A DNA stretch of 64,000 bases from NCBI GenBank assembly GCA_016712355.1, contig JADJRF010000005.1, positions 1,612,001 through 1,676,000 of the forward strand, in the 5' to 3' direction. Source of the DNA: Vampirovibrionales bacterium (GTDB taxonomy: Bacteria > Cyanobacteriota > Vampirovibrionia > Vampirovibrionales > Vampirovibrionaceae). This document shows positions 44,864 through 54,095 of the stretch, piece after piece (within the stretch, counting starts at the first letter, position 1; each line of letters starts with the position of its first letter). The position numbers and the translations under genes were made by a program. The notes under the pieces are model-generated. The model worked only from the letters and a program-made list of their open reading frames with translations. It was not told the origin of the DNA and made no database searches.

Positions 44864-45706
44864 ATGATCGCGCTGACCCATAATCAGCTGGTGATTCGCC
44901 ACCATGCGCTGGCGATGCCGCTGTGGTCGCCGCCGCCTGAGGGGCGCGCCGCTAGCGTGCGGCTGATCCAGTTGTCGGACCTGCATTTTTACGAGTATAC
45001 CGATCCTGCTTACTATGCGCGCGTGTCGGCGCACGTCCATGCGCTCAAGCCGGATATTATCGTCATCACCGGGGATTTTATCCATTTTGGGCCTGCGCAT
45101 ATTCCGGCTGCCAAAGCCTTTGTGGAATCGCTGCCGCAGCAGTGCGCGCTGTTTGCGGTTCTGGGGAATCACGATTACGCCGATACCGCCCGCAGCCAGT
45201 GGATGCGCGCGATGCTGGAAAGCACGCGAGCGACCCTGCTGGTCAACGATGCGCGGCTGATTCGAACCGCAGGCGGCCCGCTGTGGGTGGCGGGCGTGGA
45301 TGACTATAAGCGCGGGCGTCCCGATCTCGCTCGCGCGCTGGCGGCGACCGAGGCGCAGGCGCAAGCGCCGATTCTGTTGTTGAGCCATAATCCGCGCCAG
45401 TTTGATACGCTGGGGCGGTATCCGCAGGCTGCGCGCACCGCCTTGACGCTGTCGGGCCACACCCACGCCGGACACGTCTTTTTACCGCCGCTGACGCCCA
45501 TCTATCGCTTTGTGCTGAAGATGAAGTACCGCCACGGCTTTTACGCGCGCGACGGTCGGCTCATTTACGTCAGCAGCGGTCTGGGCGGCGCGGCGTATTA
45601 TATTAATCTGCCGTTCTGGCGGCGTGGGTTCCCGCGCTTTCGCTATAATACGCGCCCGGAAATCGCCGTGTTTTCGTTGGCGGCGCAGGTCTCGGGCGCG
45701 GCTTAA
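44864..45706 (+). CDS. Metallophosphoesterase
   Basis: Calcineurin-like phosphoesterase of 280 residues. All metal motifs are intact: LSDLHFYE, TGDFIHFG, LGNHDY, LLSHNPRQF and SGHTHAG. It resembles the YkuE/YaeI group acting at the membrane. It starts 32 bases after rplS on the same strand and may be co-transcribed. Substrate unknown. Confidence 0.92.
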   Translation: MIALTHNQLVIRHHALAMPLWSPPPEGRAASVRLIQLSDLHFYEYTDPAYYARVSAHVHALKPDIIVITGDFIHFGPAHIPAAKAFVESLPQQCALFAVLGNHDYADTARSQWMRAMLESTRATLLVNDARLIRTAGGPLWVAGVDDYKRGRPDLARALAATEAQAQAPILLLSHNPRQFDTLGRYPQAARTALTLSGHTHAGHVFLPPLTPIYRFVLKMKYRHGFYARDGRLIYVSSGLGGAAYYINLPFWRRGFPRFRYNTRPEIAVFSLAAQVSGAA

Positions 45707-45869
45707 CGTCTTTTGCCAGCCACTGGCTTGGCTTGGGGAGAGACTTGGGGTATCATTAGGGGTTCGTTTCCTGAGAGTTCTGTGGACGCGCATCTGTCTG
45801 ACGCCGAGTGATGGATCGGCGCTGGCGCGTACGGGTTTAAAGGCCATCGCTCGCCATGGTAGACGTTGA

Positions 45870-46409
45870 ATGGTAGACGTTTATAAGCATACGCAATACT
45901 GCAACGCCAGCGGGCGCGGCTACCTGATGCCGACTTATAACGAGGCGGTCGCTCGTGAGCGCGCTGACGGCAATCGCAGCGATTGGGTGGCCCAATTACT
46001 GCGCCTGGCGCGCGAAGCTCGCGGCGATGATCAGTTTTCCGAGCAACAGAGCTTTATTTTTCAGCGATTTTCGGCCAATCCGCTCGTTCGCGGCTTTCAG
46101 CAGACGGTTTTGTACGCCTTGCGTCCCTTTGAAATGCTGGCCAACGCCATGATTGCGCTGCCGCAAGCGCCTGTGCCGTTGCCCTTCCCGATTCCCGCGT
46201 TTCTCGCGACGCTGTCGGCCCAATGGGGGCTGCAACTCAATGCGACGATTGGCAAGGTCGTCAGCTTCTTCTTTGGCTACAAAAAAGAGAACGATCGCGG
46301 CGAGGAGCGCCAGCAGCGCGAGAAGGCTGACTTTGCGACATCAGACGTGTTTACCCGCTTTGTCGTGGTGGAGACGAATCATTCGCGCATGGGCGGCGGC
46401 GGGCGTTAA
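45870..46409 (+). CDS. Protein of unknown function with central hydrophobic segment
   Basis: Protein of 179 residues: a polar N-terminus, a helix pair, a Pro/Leu-rich hydrophobic stretch (about 95-125, PVPLPFPIPAFLATL) and a charged C-terminus ending in a Gly run. No family recognised. A promoter-like TTGGCT-17-TATCAT lies near 45727-45755. No clear ribosome site; ATG 45927 is the alternative start. Confidence 0.6.
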   Translation: MVDVYKHTQYCNASGRGYLMPTYNEAVARERADGNRSDWVAQLLRLAREARGDDQFSEQQSFIFQRFSANPLVRGFQQTVLYALRPFEMLANAMIALPQAPVPLPFPIPAFLATLSAQWGLQLNATIGKVVSFFFGYKKENDRGEERQQREKADFATSDVFTRFVVVETNHSRMGGGGR

Positions 46410-46441
46410 TCGGCGAAAACGGCCCATGACATTCAACGCGC

Positions 46442-46819
46442 TTACGCGTCGCCGACAGGACCGGGACGCGGCGTAAAGGCCCGCAGCGTCAGGGCGCAAA
46501 GCGTCTCAAACGGCTTGGTAAGCGCCGGGGGACGCATAATAATCACAATCGCCCGGTAACGCGCCAGCCGGGCCGCATGGACCGCTAACAACTCCCGACG
46601 GATGATTTCGCGCATGCGGCGCTTGATGAGATTGCGTCGCACGGCGCGTTTTTCGGTCTTACGGCTGATAATCAGCCCAAAACGCGGTAGATTCTGCTTC
46701 CCCTCTTCGCGCTGCGTCACGCCGTAAACCACAAAGGCGTCGCAGACAAACAGACGACGACCCGCCAGGGCCTGGCGAAACAGCGAAGTCGATTTAAGTC
46801 GACAGCGTTGGGGCAGCAT
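46442..46819 (-). CDS. rnpA: Ribonuclease P protein component
   Basis: Protein subunit of RNase P, 125 residues, binding the RNA and tRNA leader. The RNR signature is present as RNLIKRRMREIIRR, after GLIISRKTEKRAVR. It lies 35 bases downstream of rpmH, as in most bacteria. Confidence 0.95.
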   Translation of the reverse strand: MLPQRCRLKSTSLFRQALAGRRLFVCDAFVVYGVTQREEGKQNLPRFGLIISRKTEKRAVRRNLIKRRMREIIRRELLAVHAARLARYRAIVIIMRPPALTKPFETLCALTLRAFTPRPGPVGDA

Positions 46820-46854
46820 ACTCGCCAGCGGACGCGGCGCGCAACGCCGGCAGG

Positions 46855-46989
46855 TTAAATGGCAACGCGGTAACGGCCCTTGGCGCGACGACGATTCAGG
46901 GTGCGGCGTCCGCCGGGGGTCTGCATACGGGCGCGAAAGCCGCTGACGCGACGGCGCTTGCGTTGGGTGCCTTCCAAAGTGCGTTTCAT
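46855..46989 (-). CDS. rpmH: 50S ribosomal protein L34
   Basis: Protein of 44 residues, beginning MKRTLEGTQRKRRRVSGFRA and ending RRRAKGRYRVAI: canonical L34 apart from a somewhat divergent first dozen residues. It lies upstream of rnpA and divergent from dnaA, the common rnpA-rpmH-dnaA arrangement. Confidence 0.97.
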   Translation of the reverse strand: MKRTLEGTQRKRRRVSGFRARMQTPGGRRTLNRRRAKGRYRVAI

Positions 46990-47390
46990 TGAGGCGCGAG
47001 GCTCCAGATTAGATGGAAAAAGCCCTTATAAAAGAAGCGGGAGATTTAGTGTAATCCAAACCCCGTCGCCTTGCCAAGCAGGGGGCTCGGACGCGCGTCG
47101 TACGTGACCTGTAATGTAACGGCTTGGCCCGCGCGATGCTCGTCGCATCAAGCGGATGTGCTAAACTCATCTGGCGATAGAGACGATGCCCAGTATGCAC
47201 TGCTTCGGGGCGTTTATTTAACGGGTTTGGTTTAGTGGAGCGCATGTCGAATGAGAGCGACAGGCGTCATGGCCATGCGTCGTTTTTCGTCGCGCGTCGC
47301 GCATGGAGCGCGTCGCTGAATAGAGAGCCCCCCTCCCCCCTCGCCCCCACGCAGCGCGTCCTGCTGCCTGTTTGGATATTGAGAGCCTGA
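46990..47390. other. rpmH-dnaA intergenic region without clear DnaA boxes
   Basis: 401 bases. This is a usual place for oriC, but by eye I find no TTATCCACA-like cluster and no strong AT-rich unwinding stretch. A pyrimidine tract of mostly C runs at about 47328-47348, just upstream of dnaA. It presumably holds the divergent promoters. Confidence 0.5.
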
Positions 47391-48881
47391 ATGTCCCCAT
47401 CTTCTGCTTATTCTGCTTCTGCTGTTTCGGCTTCTGCTGGGGCTGGCGCCCCTTCTTCGCAAACAGCCGTGTGGACGGCTGTACAGGATCGGCTTCGTCT
47501 GAGCCTGAGCGCGCCCGCTTTTGAGAGCTGGATTGGTCCGCTGGCGCTTGCTGAAGCTGCCGATGACGCCCTGACCCTGCGCACGGATAGCGTGTTTAAA
47601 CGCGACTGGGTGTTGCGTCACTACAAAAAAGCCTTGCAGGAAGCCTTTTGTCAGGTCGTGGGCTGCGCTGACGCTCAAATTCGCCTCGAAGTGAGCGCCG
47701 AGACGCTGCTCGAAGACGCGCCTGCGGCTGTGGCTGACGCTTCAAGCGGCTCGGCGCGTCCGGACTCCTTTGCGCCGATGGCCTCCATGGCCCCCATGGC
47801 CCCGATCGCCGAAGATGCGCCCTATCGCCCGTGGACGCCGCGCACCAACCGCAGCGGCCTGAATCCCAAGTACACGTTTGAGCAGTTTGTCGTCGGCGAC
47901 AACAGCCAGTTTTGCCACGCGGCGGCGCTGGCCGTGGCAGAGAATCCGGCGCAGAGCTACAACCCTTTCTTTATCCATGGCGGCGTCGGGCTGGGGAAAA
48001 CGCATCTGGCTCAAGCCATCGGGCATTTCGTGCTGCGGCATAACCCGGAGGCGAAAATCCGTTATGTGACCTCTGAACAATTCACCAACGATATGATTCA
48101 GGCAGTGGCCAAGCGCGACTGGACGCCGTTTCGCGATCGCTACCGAAAGCTCGACGTGCTGATTCTCGACGATATTCAGTTTCTGGCGGGCAAAGAGCGC
48201 ACCCAGCAGGAGCTTTTCCATACGTTTAACGTGCTGCACGAGGCCGGCAAGCAGATGATTCTGACCAGCGACCGTTCGCCTCAGCAGTTGCCTGAGCTGG
48301 AAGACCGCCTGCGCAGCCGTTTCGCTTCAGGCTTAATGGCGGATATTCAGCCGCCCGATGCCGAAACCCGTCTGGCGATTCTGCGATGCAAGGCCGAGCG
48401 CGAACAGCTGACGATCCCCGATGAAATTCTGGCCTATCTGGCCGAGGTGATTCCGCAAAACGTGCGCGAACTCGAAGGCGGCCTCAACAAAGTCGCCGCC
48501 TATCATATGCTCACCCGCGCGCCGATGACGCTGGCCTGCGCCCGCCAGATTCTGGGCATGGAGGCCGATCTCTCGCGCGTGTCGCTGGAAACCGTCATCG
48601 AAACCGTGGCGCTTTATTATCATCTGCGCGCCGAAGACCTTAAAAGCGCGTCGCGCGCGCGGGACATTGCCCACGCGCGCCAGGTCGCTGTGTATTTATT
48701 GCGCGAGACCGCCGAAACCAGCTTCGCTAAAATCGGTCAGTTGCTGGGCGGGCGCTCTCATACCACGGTGCTGTACTCCTACGAGAAGATTGCCGAATTA
48801 ATCGACGGTCATCCCGTTCTGGAGCAGCAGCTCCGCGAATTGCGCGCCCGCCTCAAGACCTGCGCCGCCACCCGCCGCTAG
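47391..48881 (+). CDS. dnaA: Chromosomal replication initiator DnaA
   Basis: AAA+ initiator, 496 residues. Domain I (about 25-105), a variable linker (about 105-150), AAA+ with Walker A GGVGLGKTHLAQA, Walker B LDVLILDDIQFL and Arg-finger area, and domain IV with the DNA-binding GGRSHTTVLYSYEKI. All key motifs are intact. GAGAG lies 7 bases before the ATG. dnaN does not follow; the next gene is convergent and shares CTAG in its stop. Confidence 0.97.
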   Translation: MSPSSAYSASAVSASAGAGAPSSQTAVWTAVQDRLRLSLSAPAFESWIGPLALAEAADDALTLRTDSVFKRDWVLRHYKKALQEAFCQVVGCADAQIRLEVSAETLLEDAPAAVADASSGSARPDSFAPMASMAPMAPIAEDAPYRPWTPRTNRSGLNPKYTFEQFVVGDNSQFCHAAALAVAENPAQSYNPFFIHGGVGLGKTHLAQAIGHFVLRHNPEAKIRYVTSEQFTNDMIQAVAKRDWTPFRDRYRKLDVLILDDIQFLAGKERTQQELFHTFNVLHEAGKQMILTSDRSPQQLPELEDRLRSRFASGLMADIQPPDAETRLAILRCKAEREQLTIPDEILAYLAEVIPQNVRELEGGLNKVAAYHMLTRAPMTLACARQILGMEADLSRVSLETVIETVALYYHLRAEDLKSASRARDIAHARQVAVYLLRETAETSFAKIGQLLGGRSHTTVLYSYEKIAELIDGHPVLEQQLRELRARLKTCAATRR

Positions 48882-49303
48882 GCATTTGCCACGAGGTTTC
48901 GGACGTAGTTGGGATTCTGATTCATGGCCCAGCGCGCCTGCCGGACTTCGTTTTGCGAGATGTGGCCATCGCGATTGCGATCGAGAAAGCGCGTTGCTTG
49001 ACCTGCTTGCCGGATACTCATTTGACCGTCAGGGCCCGCGCCGAGCGCGTAGAATTCCCGATTGCTCAAATTCAGGCCGTTGGCCCGGTCGAATTCGGCG
49101 GTGGACACCCGCCCATTTCGATCGCCTTGCGCGTCCGCCAACATGGCTTTGCGAAAGGCTAATCCCTTGGCGCGTTCGGGGAACTCGCTGGCGATATGGC
49201 TAGGCGCGTACTGCCCCGTCCCAAAATTACCCGCTTGATAAGGAAAACGACGTGGACGAGGTCCAAAGTGCGTATAGCGTCCTGCATTCTGACAGTAAGT
49301 CAT
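48878..49303 (-). CDS. EF-hand protein with FG-rich N-terminus
   Basis: Protein of about 141 residues. It begins MTYCQNAGRYTHFGPRPRRF and has no Sec signal. Two EF-hand loops are visible: DRNGRVSTAEF (one residue short of canonical) and DRNRDGHISQNEV (canonical), so it probably binds Ca2+. The ATG has a G-rich site 8 bases upstream; the frame extends 10 codons further. Its stop and the dnaA stop overlap in the palindrome CTAG. Confidence 0.75.
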   Translation of the reverse strand: MTYCQNAGRYTHFGPRPRRFPYQAGNFGTGQYAPSHIASEFPERAKGLAFRKAMLADAQGDRNGRVSTAEFDRANGLNLSNREFYALGAGPDGQMSIRQAGQATRFLDRNRDGHISQNEVRQARWAMNQNPNYVRNLVANA

Positions 49304-49507
49304 TCCCAAAACCCCCCATTTGCCTGTGTCCAAACCCTACAACCCTTGTGCTTGCATTAAACCCGACGCGTGCGTCCTTGTGATACCCTTTAATACTTAA
49401 TTAAACATTCAAAAAGAAAGAAATTCTAAAGCCCCGTGCGCACCTGCGGCGACTAGACGCCTGTAAAGGCGTCGCCGTCAGCGATTGCGCTGCTTACGGC
49501 TTATGGC

Positions 49508-51016
49508 TTACTGGCCCAGACTTTTGGTGAAGGCTTCCGCGCCGTCGAAGCGATAGAGGCTTTCGGTTTTGATGAAATCAAGCCCGGCTTTTTCCAGGCG
49601 ATCGAGCAGGGCCACGATATCGCGATGCGCGGCGACGGCCCCGGCGGGCGATTCGAAGCGGCAACGCCAGTGATCGCTGCAAAACGTGTCGGGGTTGCCA
49701 TCCGGCCATACTTTGGCCCCGCGATTGCTGATCATCGACAACGCCAGCGCGGGCTCTGTGGCGGATTTCACCAGCGCGGCCAGCGCATTGGGATCGCGCG
49801 AGGCGGGCGACCAGTGGAAAAAGACATCGACGCCCGCCAGCTCTTTTTGTCGCGCTGCTGCGACGGGGCGCTGGGCGACAGGGGCTTCGGCGCGATCCGG
49901 GTTGCGATAGCTTACCGGCGCCAGCGTCTGCGGCGATTGGCCGAGACGATCGACCACGGCCTGCGCAAATTCCCGGGTTCCGACGGTTTGCTTGCTGACG
50001 CCTTCGCGGAAGATGTCATAGGTGTGAATGCCGTCCTCAATGGTTTTGAGCCACGCGTTATGCACGCGCGTCGCGACATCGGCTTGTCCGATATGCACCA
50101 GCATCAGCACAGCGCCGAGCATCAGGCCCGAGGGGTTGGCGACGTTCTGACCAGCGCGACGGGGGGCTGAGCCGTGGATGGCTTCAAACATCGCGCAGTT
50201 GGCGCCGATATTGGCGGAGCCCGCCAGGCCGACCGAGCCCGCAATCTGCGCCGCGACGTCGGAGAGGATATCGCCGTACAGGTTGGGCAGCACGACGACG
50301 TCGAAGGCTTCGGGCGTGTCAGCGAGTTTGGCTGAGCCGATATCGACAATCCAGTGTTCGTTCTCAATGTCTGAATATTCGGCGGCGATCTCGTCAAAAA
50401 TCTTGTGGAAGAGGCCGTCGGTCATCTTCATGATGTTGTCTTTGGTAAAGCAGGTGACTTTCTTGCGGTTATGCGCCCGCGCGTACTCGAAGGCGTAGCG
50501 CACGATTTTTTCGGTGCCGGGACGGCTGATGAGCTTGAGGCACTGCACGACTTCGTCGGTTTGCTGGTATTCGATGCCGGTGTAGACGTCTTCCTCGTTC
50601 TCGCGAATAATCACCAGATCCATTTTGGGGTGCTTGGTGGCGATGAACGGCGCATACGACGCACAAGGCCGCACGTTGGCGTACAGGCCGAACATGGCGC
50701 GAGTGGTGACGTTCAGGCTCTTGAAGCCGCCGCCCTGCGGGGTGGTGATGGGGGCTTTGAGGAAGACGCGCGTGCGTTGAAGGCTTTCCCATGCGCCGGG
50801 GCCGACGCCTGCGCTGATGCCTTGCAGGTATACTTTTTCGCCGATTTCGATTTCTTCAATAGCCAGGCGGGCACCAGCCTCTTTGAGAATGTGCAGCGTG
50901 GCGGCCATGATTTCCGGGCCGATGCCGTCGCCGCGCGCAACGGTGATCGGGACTGGGGCGCTGGCGGAAAAGGCGGGCGTTTGCTGGGTGGCGGGGGATG
51001 CGTCTGCTGGGGTCAT
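49508..51016 (-). CDS. icd: Isocitrate dehydrogenase (long, Thermus-like type)
   Basis: TCA-cycle oxidative decarboxylation of isocitrate to 2-oxoglutarate. It has 502 residues: a beta-decarboxylating dehydrogenase core (GDGIGPEI; IIRENEEDVYTGIEY with the substrate Arg/Tyr; LPNLYGDILSD) and a ~140-residue C-terminal extension as in Thermus-type enzymes. NAD versus NADP preference cannot be read safely. AAGGAG precedes the ATG. Confidence 0.93.
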   Translation of the reverse strand: MTPADASPATQQTPAFSASAPVPITVARGDGIGPEIMAATLHILKEAGARLAIEEIEIGEKVYLQGISAGVGPGAWESLQRTRVFLKAPITTPQGGGFKSLNVTTRAMFGLYANVRPCASYAPFIATKHPKMDLVIIRENEEDVYTGIEYQQTDEVVQCLKLISRPGTEKIVRYAFEYARAHNRKKVTCFTKDNIMKMTDGLFHKIFDEIAAEYSDIENEHWIVDIGSAKLADTPEAFDVVVLPNLYGDILSDVAAQIAGSVGLAGSANIGANCAMFEAIHGSAPRRAGQNVANPSGLMLGAVLMLVHIGQADVATRVHNAWLKTIEDGIHTYDIFREGVSKQTVGTREFAQAVVDRLGQSPQTLAPVSYRNPDRAEAPVAQRPVAAARQKELAGVDVFFHWSPASRDPNALAALVKSATEPALALSMISNRGAKVWPDGNPDTFCSDHWRCRFESPAGAVAAHRDIVALLDRLEKAGLDFIKTESLYRFDGAEAFTKSLGQ

Positions 51017-51158
51017 GCGCAGGGGGCTCCTTCTTTTTTTTCTGAAATCTTTTATCTCTTGAACGTCTTCTCGCTTAAAATTTTCTGTTGAAACTCTCTC
51101 TCAGTTAAAAACCGTTAGGGGGTACTATAGCACAGCCTGCCGTGCGCGCGCCGTGGCG

Positions 51159-53843
51159 CTAGTCAAGCTGGTCGAGGCTGCCGCGCTCGTACAGCGCCGT
51201 AAAGTAGCGATGAATATCGGCCTCGCCCTTGGTCATCCGCTCCTTGCACAGAATCTCGTGATATTCGCGAATGGTAAGGCTGTCGTCGATTTCTTTTTCC
51301 CACTGGATGAGGGTTTCCGGCGCGGTAAACCGGCGCTCCAGCAACAGGATGCGGCCCAGTTGCTGCAGGGGCGCATTAAAGAAAGCGTTGACGCAATCGG
51401 GGTCAAAATGCGAATTGGCGTCTTTCTGAAGGAGTCGAATCACGCGATCGAAGGGCATGCGGTTGCGGTAATGGCGGCGCGAGGTAATGGCGTCGAAAAC
51501 GTCGCTGAGCGCCAGTACGCGCCCCAGTAAGGGGATTTCGCCGCCCTTGAGGCCGCGGAAATAGCCCGTGCCGTCGACTTTTTCGTGGTGAGAGGCCGCG
51601 ATCTCCGGGACGCGCCGCAGGTGTGGTTCAAAGTGAATATTCTGGAGGATTTCGTAAGTATAGCGCGCGTGTTGCTGAATATGACGGTATTCTTTCTCGG
51701 TCAGGCGCCCGTCTTTGGTCAGAATATCCTCGCGGATGCCGATTTTGCCGATGTCGTGCAGCAGGGCCGCATACACCAGCGATTCCATCTCGTCTTTTTC
51801 CAGATGCATTTGCTGGCCGATGATATCGGCGTATTGCGCCACGCGCTCGGAATGGCCGGCGGTAATCGGGTCGCGGGCGTCAATCGTGCTGGAGAGGGTC
51901 TTGATAAAGCTGACGAAGGCGGTTTTCTGGTCGCTGACCAGTTGGGCGTTTTCGATGGCGACCCCGGCGTGCGAGGCAATGGCCATCAGCAGCTCTTCGT
52001 CGCTTTTCTCGAAGTGGCCCTGGGCTTTATTCAGCACCTGAAACACGCCGATAATCTCGTTGAGGCGGTTGCGCATGGGCATGCACAACAGGTTTTCGGT
52101 CTTGTAGCCGGTCTTCTTGTCGACATCCTTGTTAAAGCGCGGGTCTTCGTAGGCGTCGCGAATGTTGAGAATCTCGCCGGTCTTGCAGACATAACCCGCC
52201 AGACCCAGATGAGCGGGAAAACGGATTTCATGCGCGCGATCCAGTCCGGTGGCGACCTTGGACCACAACTCGTTGCGGTCCTTGTCGTACAGAAACAGCG
52301 TACAGCGATCGCAATCCAGCGCCAGTCGCGTCTCGTTCATGATGACGGTCAGCAGCGTGTCGAGATCGCGCTCGCCGAACATCGCTTGCCCCACGCGCAG
52401 CAGCGAAACCATCGCTTTGGCCTGGGTTGAGTTGAGACCAACGCCCCCGGCGCCGCCGACATCAGCGGCGTCGCCTGAGACCTGCGTCAGTGAGGCCAGC
52501 AACGACGTATCGCGCCCGAAAATCCGTTGATGGGTGGCGCGTTTGTCCACGACCAACTGCCATTGATCCACGTCGATGCGATAGAGTTCGTCCTCGATGT
52601 AGCTGGTCAAAAAGCGCAGGCCGTTCTCTTCTGCCACGCGCAGGGCTTCCATCAGGCTTTCGACCGCCAGCGGCCGGTCGTTGATTTCCATAAAAATCCG
52701 GGCGAATTCAAAATGGGTTTTCGCCTGCTCATCGACCAGATTCAGCGTTTTAAAGATGGCCAGCGCGTCGCCCATCGCTTCCAGCGCGGCGCCGTGTCGG
52801 CCCAGTTCGCATTCGAGCCGCCCCTGTAGGCGAAACGCCTTGCCGAGGCCCTTGTCATAGCAAATGGCGCGAAACTGCGGGATCGCCTGCTGGCAAAGCA
52901 GTTGCATGGCCGCGCTGGCGCCGTCGTCCTGATAGGCCAGATAGGCCTTGAACAACAGCGTCATGCCGCGTTCTTTGGCGTTCATCGCAAAGGCTGCGTC
53001 GTCTTCTTCCTGCGTGGCGATTAGGCGTCGCGCGCTGTCGACGTCGTGGCGGTGCAAGGCCATTTTAATCCGCTGATTGCGCAGGGCGGACAGGCGTTTG
53101 ACGTCGCCCAGGGTCTGGCACAGCTCAAGGGCTTCGTTCAGGCAGCGTTCCGCATCGTCCCACGCTTCGCGGATCAGATGCAGGCGGCCCAGGATTTCCA
53201 GCGTGACGGCCTGCTCGTAGGCGATGGCCAGCCGCTTTTTAATGACGAGCGACTCGTTCAGCGCGCGAATGGCGCGGTGAAAATCGCCGGTGCGTTCGTA
53301 ATGAATCGCCAGCGAATCGTTGATCTTGGCGGCTTCCAGTCCGTCTTGCCAGCAGAAGGTTTTGGCCTGACGAAACAGCTTGACGCCTTCGCCATACTGG
53401 CCGCAACGGTATTTTACCAGCCCTTTGTAGTGCAGCAGGCGCGCGCGCACCTCCTGTACGCCGGGCTCGTTGATGTGGGTTTCCAACATGGCCTGCGCTT
53501 CTGAAAACGTCTGGCTGGCCTTGCTGGAGGCCTCGTCGGCGCGGTTGTTGTTGTATTTGAGCCAGGCCAGCTCGATCAGCGCGCGAATGGCGCCAATATA
53601 ATCGCGCGTTTGCAGGAAGGCGGCGTAAGCTTTTTCAAGCGATTCCAGCGCAGCGCCGTATTCTTTTTTGAAATTCAGCAGCAGGCCGTCTTCGTAGAGG
53701 GCTGTCGGGTTGACGGCCTCTTCCGGCAAAGCGGGATGCGCCGCAGAACCGCCTGTAAACGAGTCGTAACGAAGCGAATCGTTGTACGGATCGGCGTCGG
53801 CGCTGCTCTGGGCTCGGTTTGGGTCGGACGTGTGCGGGGTCAT
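51159..53843 (-). CDS. TPR-GAF-HD-GYP signalling protein
   Basis: About 894 residues. The N-terminal ~430 are TPR-like helical repeats, then a GAF domain (about 470-640) and an HD-GYP-type phosphodiesterase domain (about 650-820) with HSERVAQYADIIG, LLHDIGKIGI and HHEKVDGTGYFRGLKGGEIP (GYP reads GYF). It probably degrades c-di-GMP under control of a GAF ligand. A helical tail follows. The ATG at 53843 is used; the upstream in-frame start is TTG. Confidence 0.9.
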   Translation of the reverse strand: MTPHTSDPNRAQSSADADPYNDSLRYDSFTGGSAAHPALPEEAVNPTALYEDGLLLNFKKEYGAALESLEKAYAAFLQTRDYIGAIRALIELAWLKYNNNRADEASSKASQTFSEAQAMLETHINEPGVQEVRARLLHYKGLVKYRCGQYGEGVKLFRQAKTFCWQDGLEAAKINDSLAIHYERTGDFHRAIRALNESLVIKKRLAIAYEQAVTLEILGRLHLIREAWDDAERCLNEALELCQTLGDVKRLSALRNQRIKMALHRHDVDSARRLIATQEEDDAAFAMNAKERGMTLLFKAYLAYQDDGASAAMQLLCQQAIPQFRAICYDKGLGKAFRLQGRLECELGRHGAALEAMGDALAIFKTLNLVDEQAKTHFEFARIFMEINDRPLAVESLMEALRVAEENGLRFLTSYIEDELYRIDVDQWQLVVDKRATHQRIFGRDTSLLASLTQVSGDAADVGGAGGVGLNSTQAKAMVSLLRVGQAMFGERDLDTLLTVIMNETRLALDCDRCTLFLYDKDRNELWSKVATGLDRAHEIRFPAHLGLAGYVCKTGEILNIRDAYEDPRFNKDVDKKTGYKTENLLCMPMRNRLNEIIGVFQVLNKAQGHFEKSDEELLMAIASHAGVAIENAQLVSDQKTAFVSFIKTLSSTIDARDPITAGHSERVAQYADIIGQQMHLEKDEMESLVYAALLHDIGKIGIREDILTKDGRLTEKEYRHIQQHARYTYEILQNIHFEPHLRRVPEIAASHHEKVDGTGYFRGLKGGEIPLLGRVLALSDVFDAITSRRHYRNRMPFDRVIRLLQKDANSHFDPDCVNAFFNAPLQQLGRILLLERRFTAPETLIQWEKEIDDSLTIREYHEILCKERMTKGEADIHRYFTALYERGSLDQLD

Positions 53844-54095
53844 CGCGGGCCATTTCGCTGCATCATCTCCTTGACGATACCGCGTCAAGGCCGTTGGGCG
53901 CGTCAGCCAACGGGACTAAATTCCATGGGCCCGCTCCTTGCGTGAATTTTCAGGCGTCGCCGATAACAGCGCGCGCATTGCGGACGCTCCCGGATAACGA
54001 TGACGCGAGGCCGGGCTTTTGCCTTTCTGGGGCGGAGGGGCTACACTAAACGCTTTCGTAAGCGGATTGTTTCGAGAGTCAGGACGGCCCTTGCC

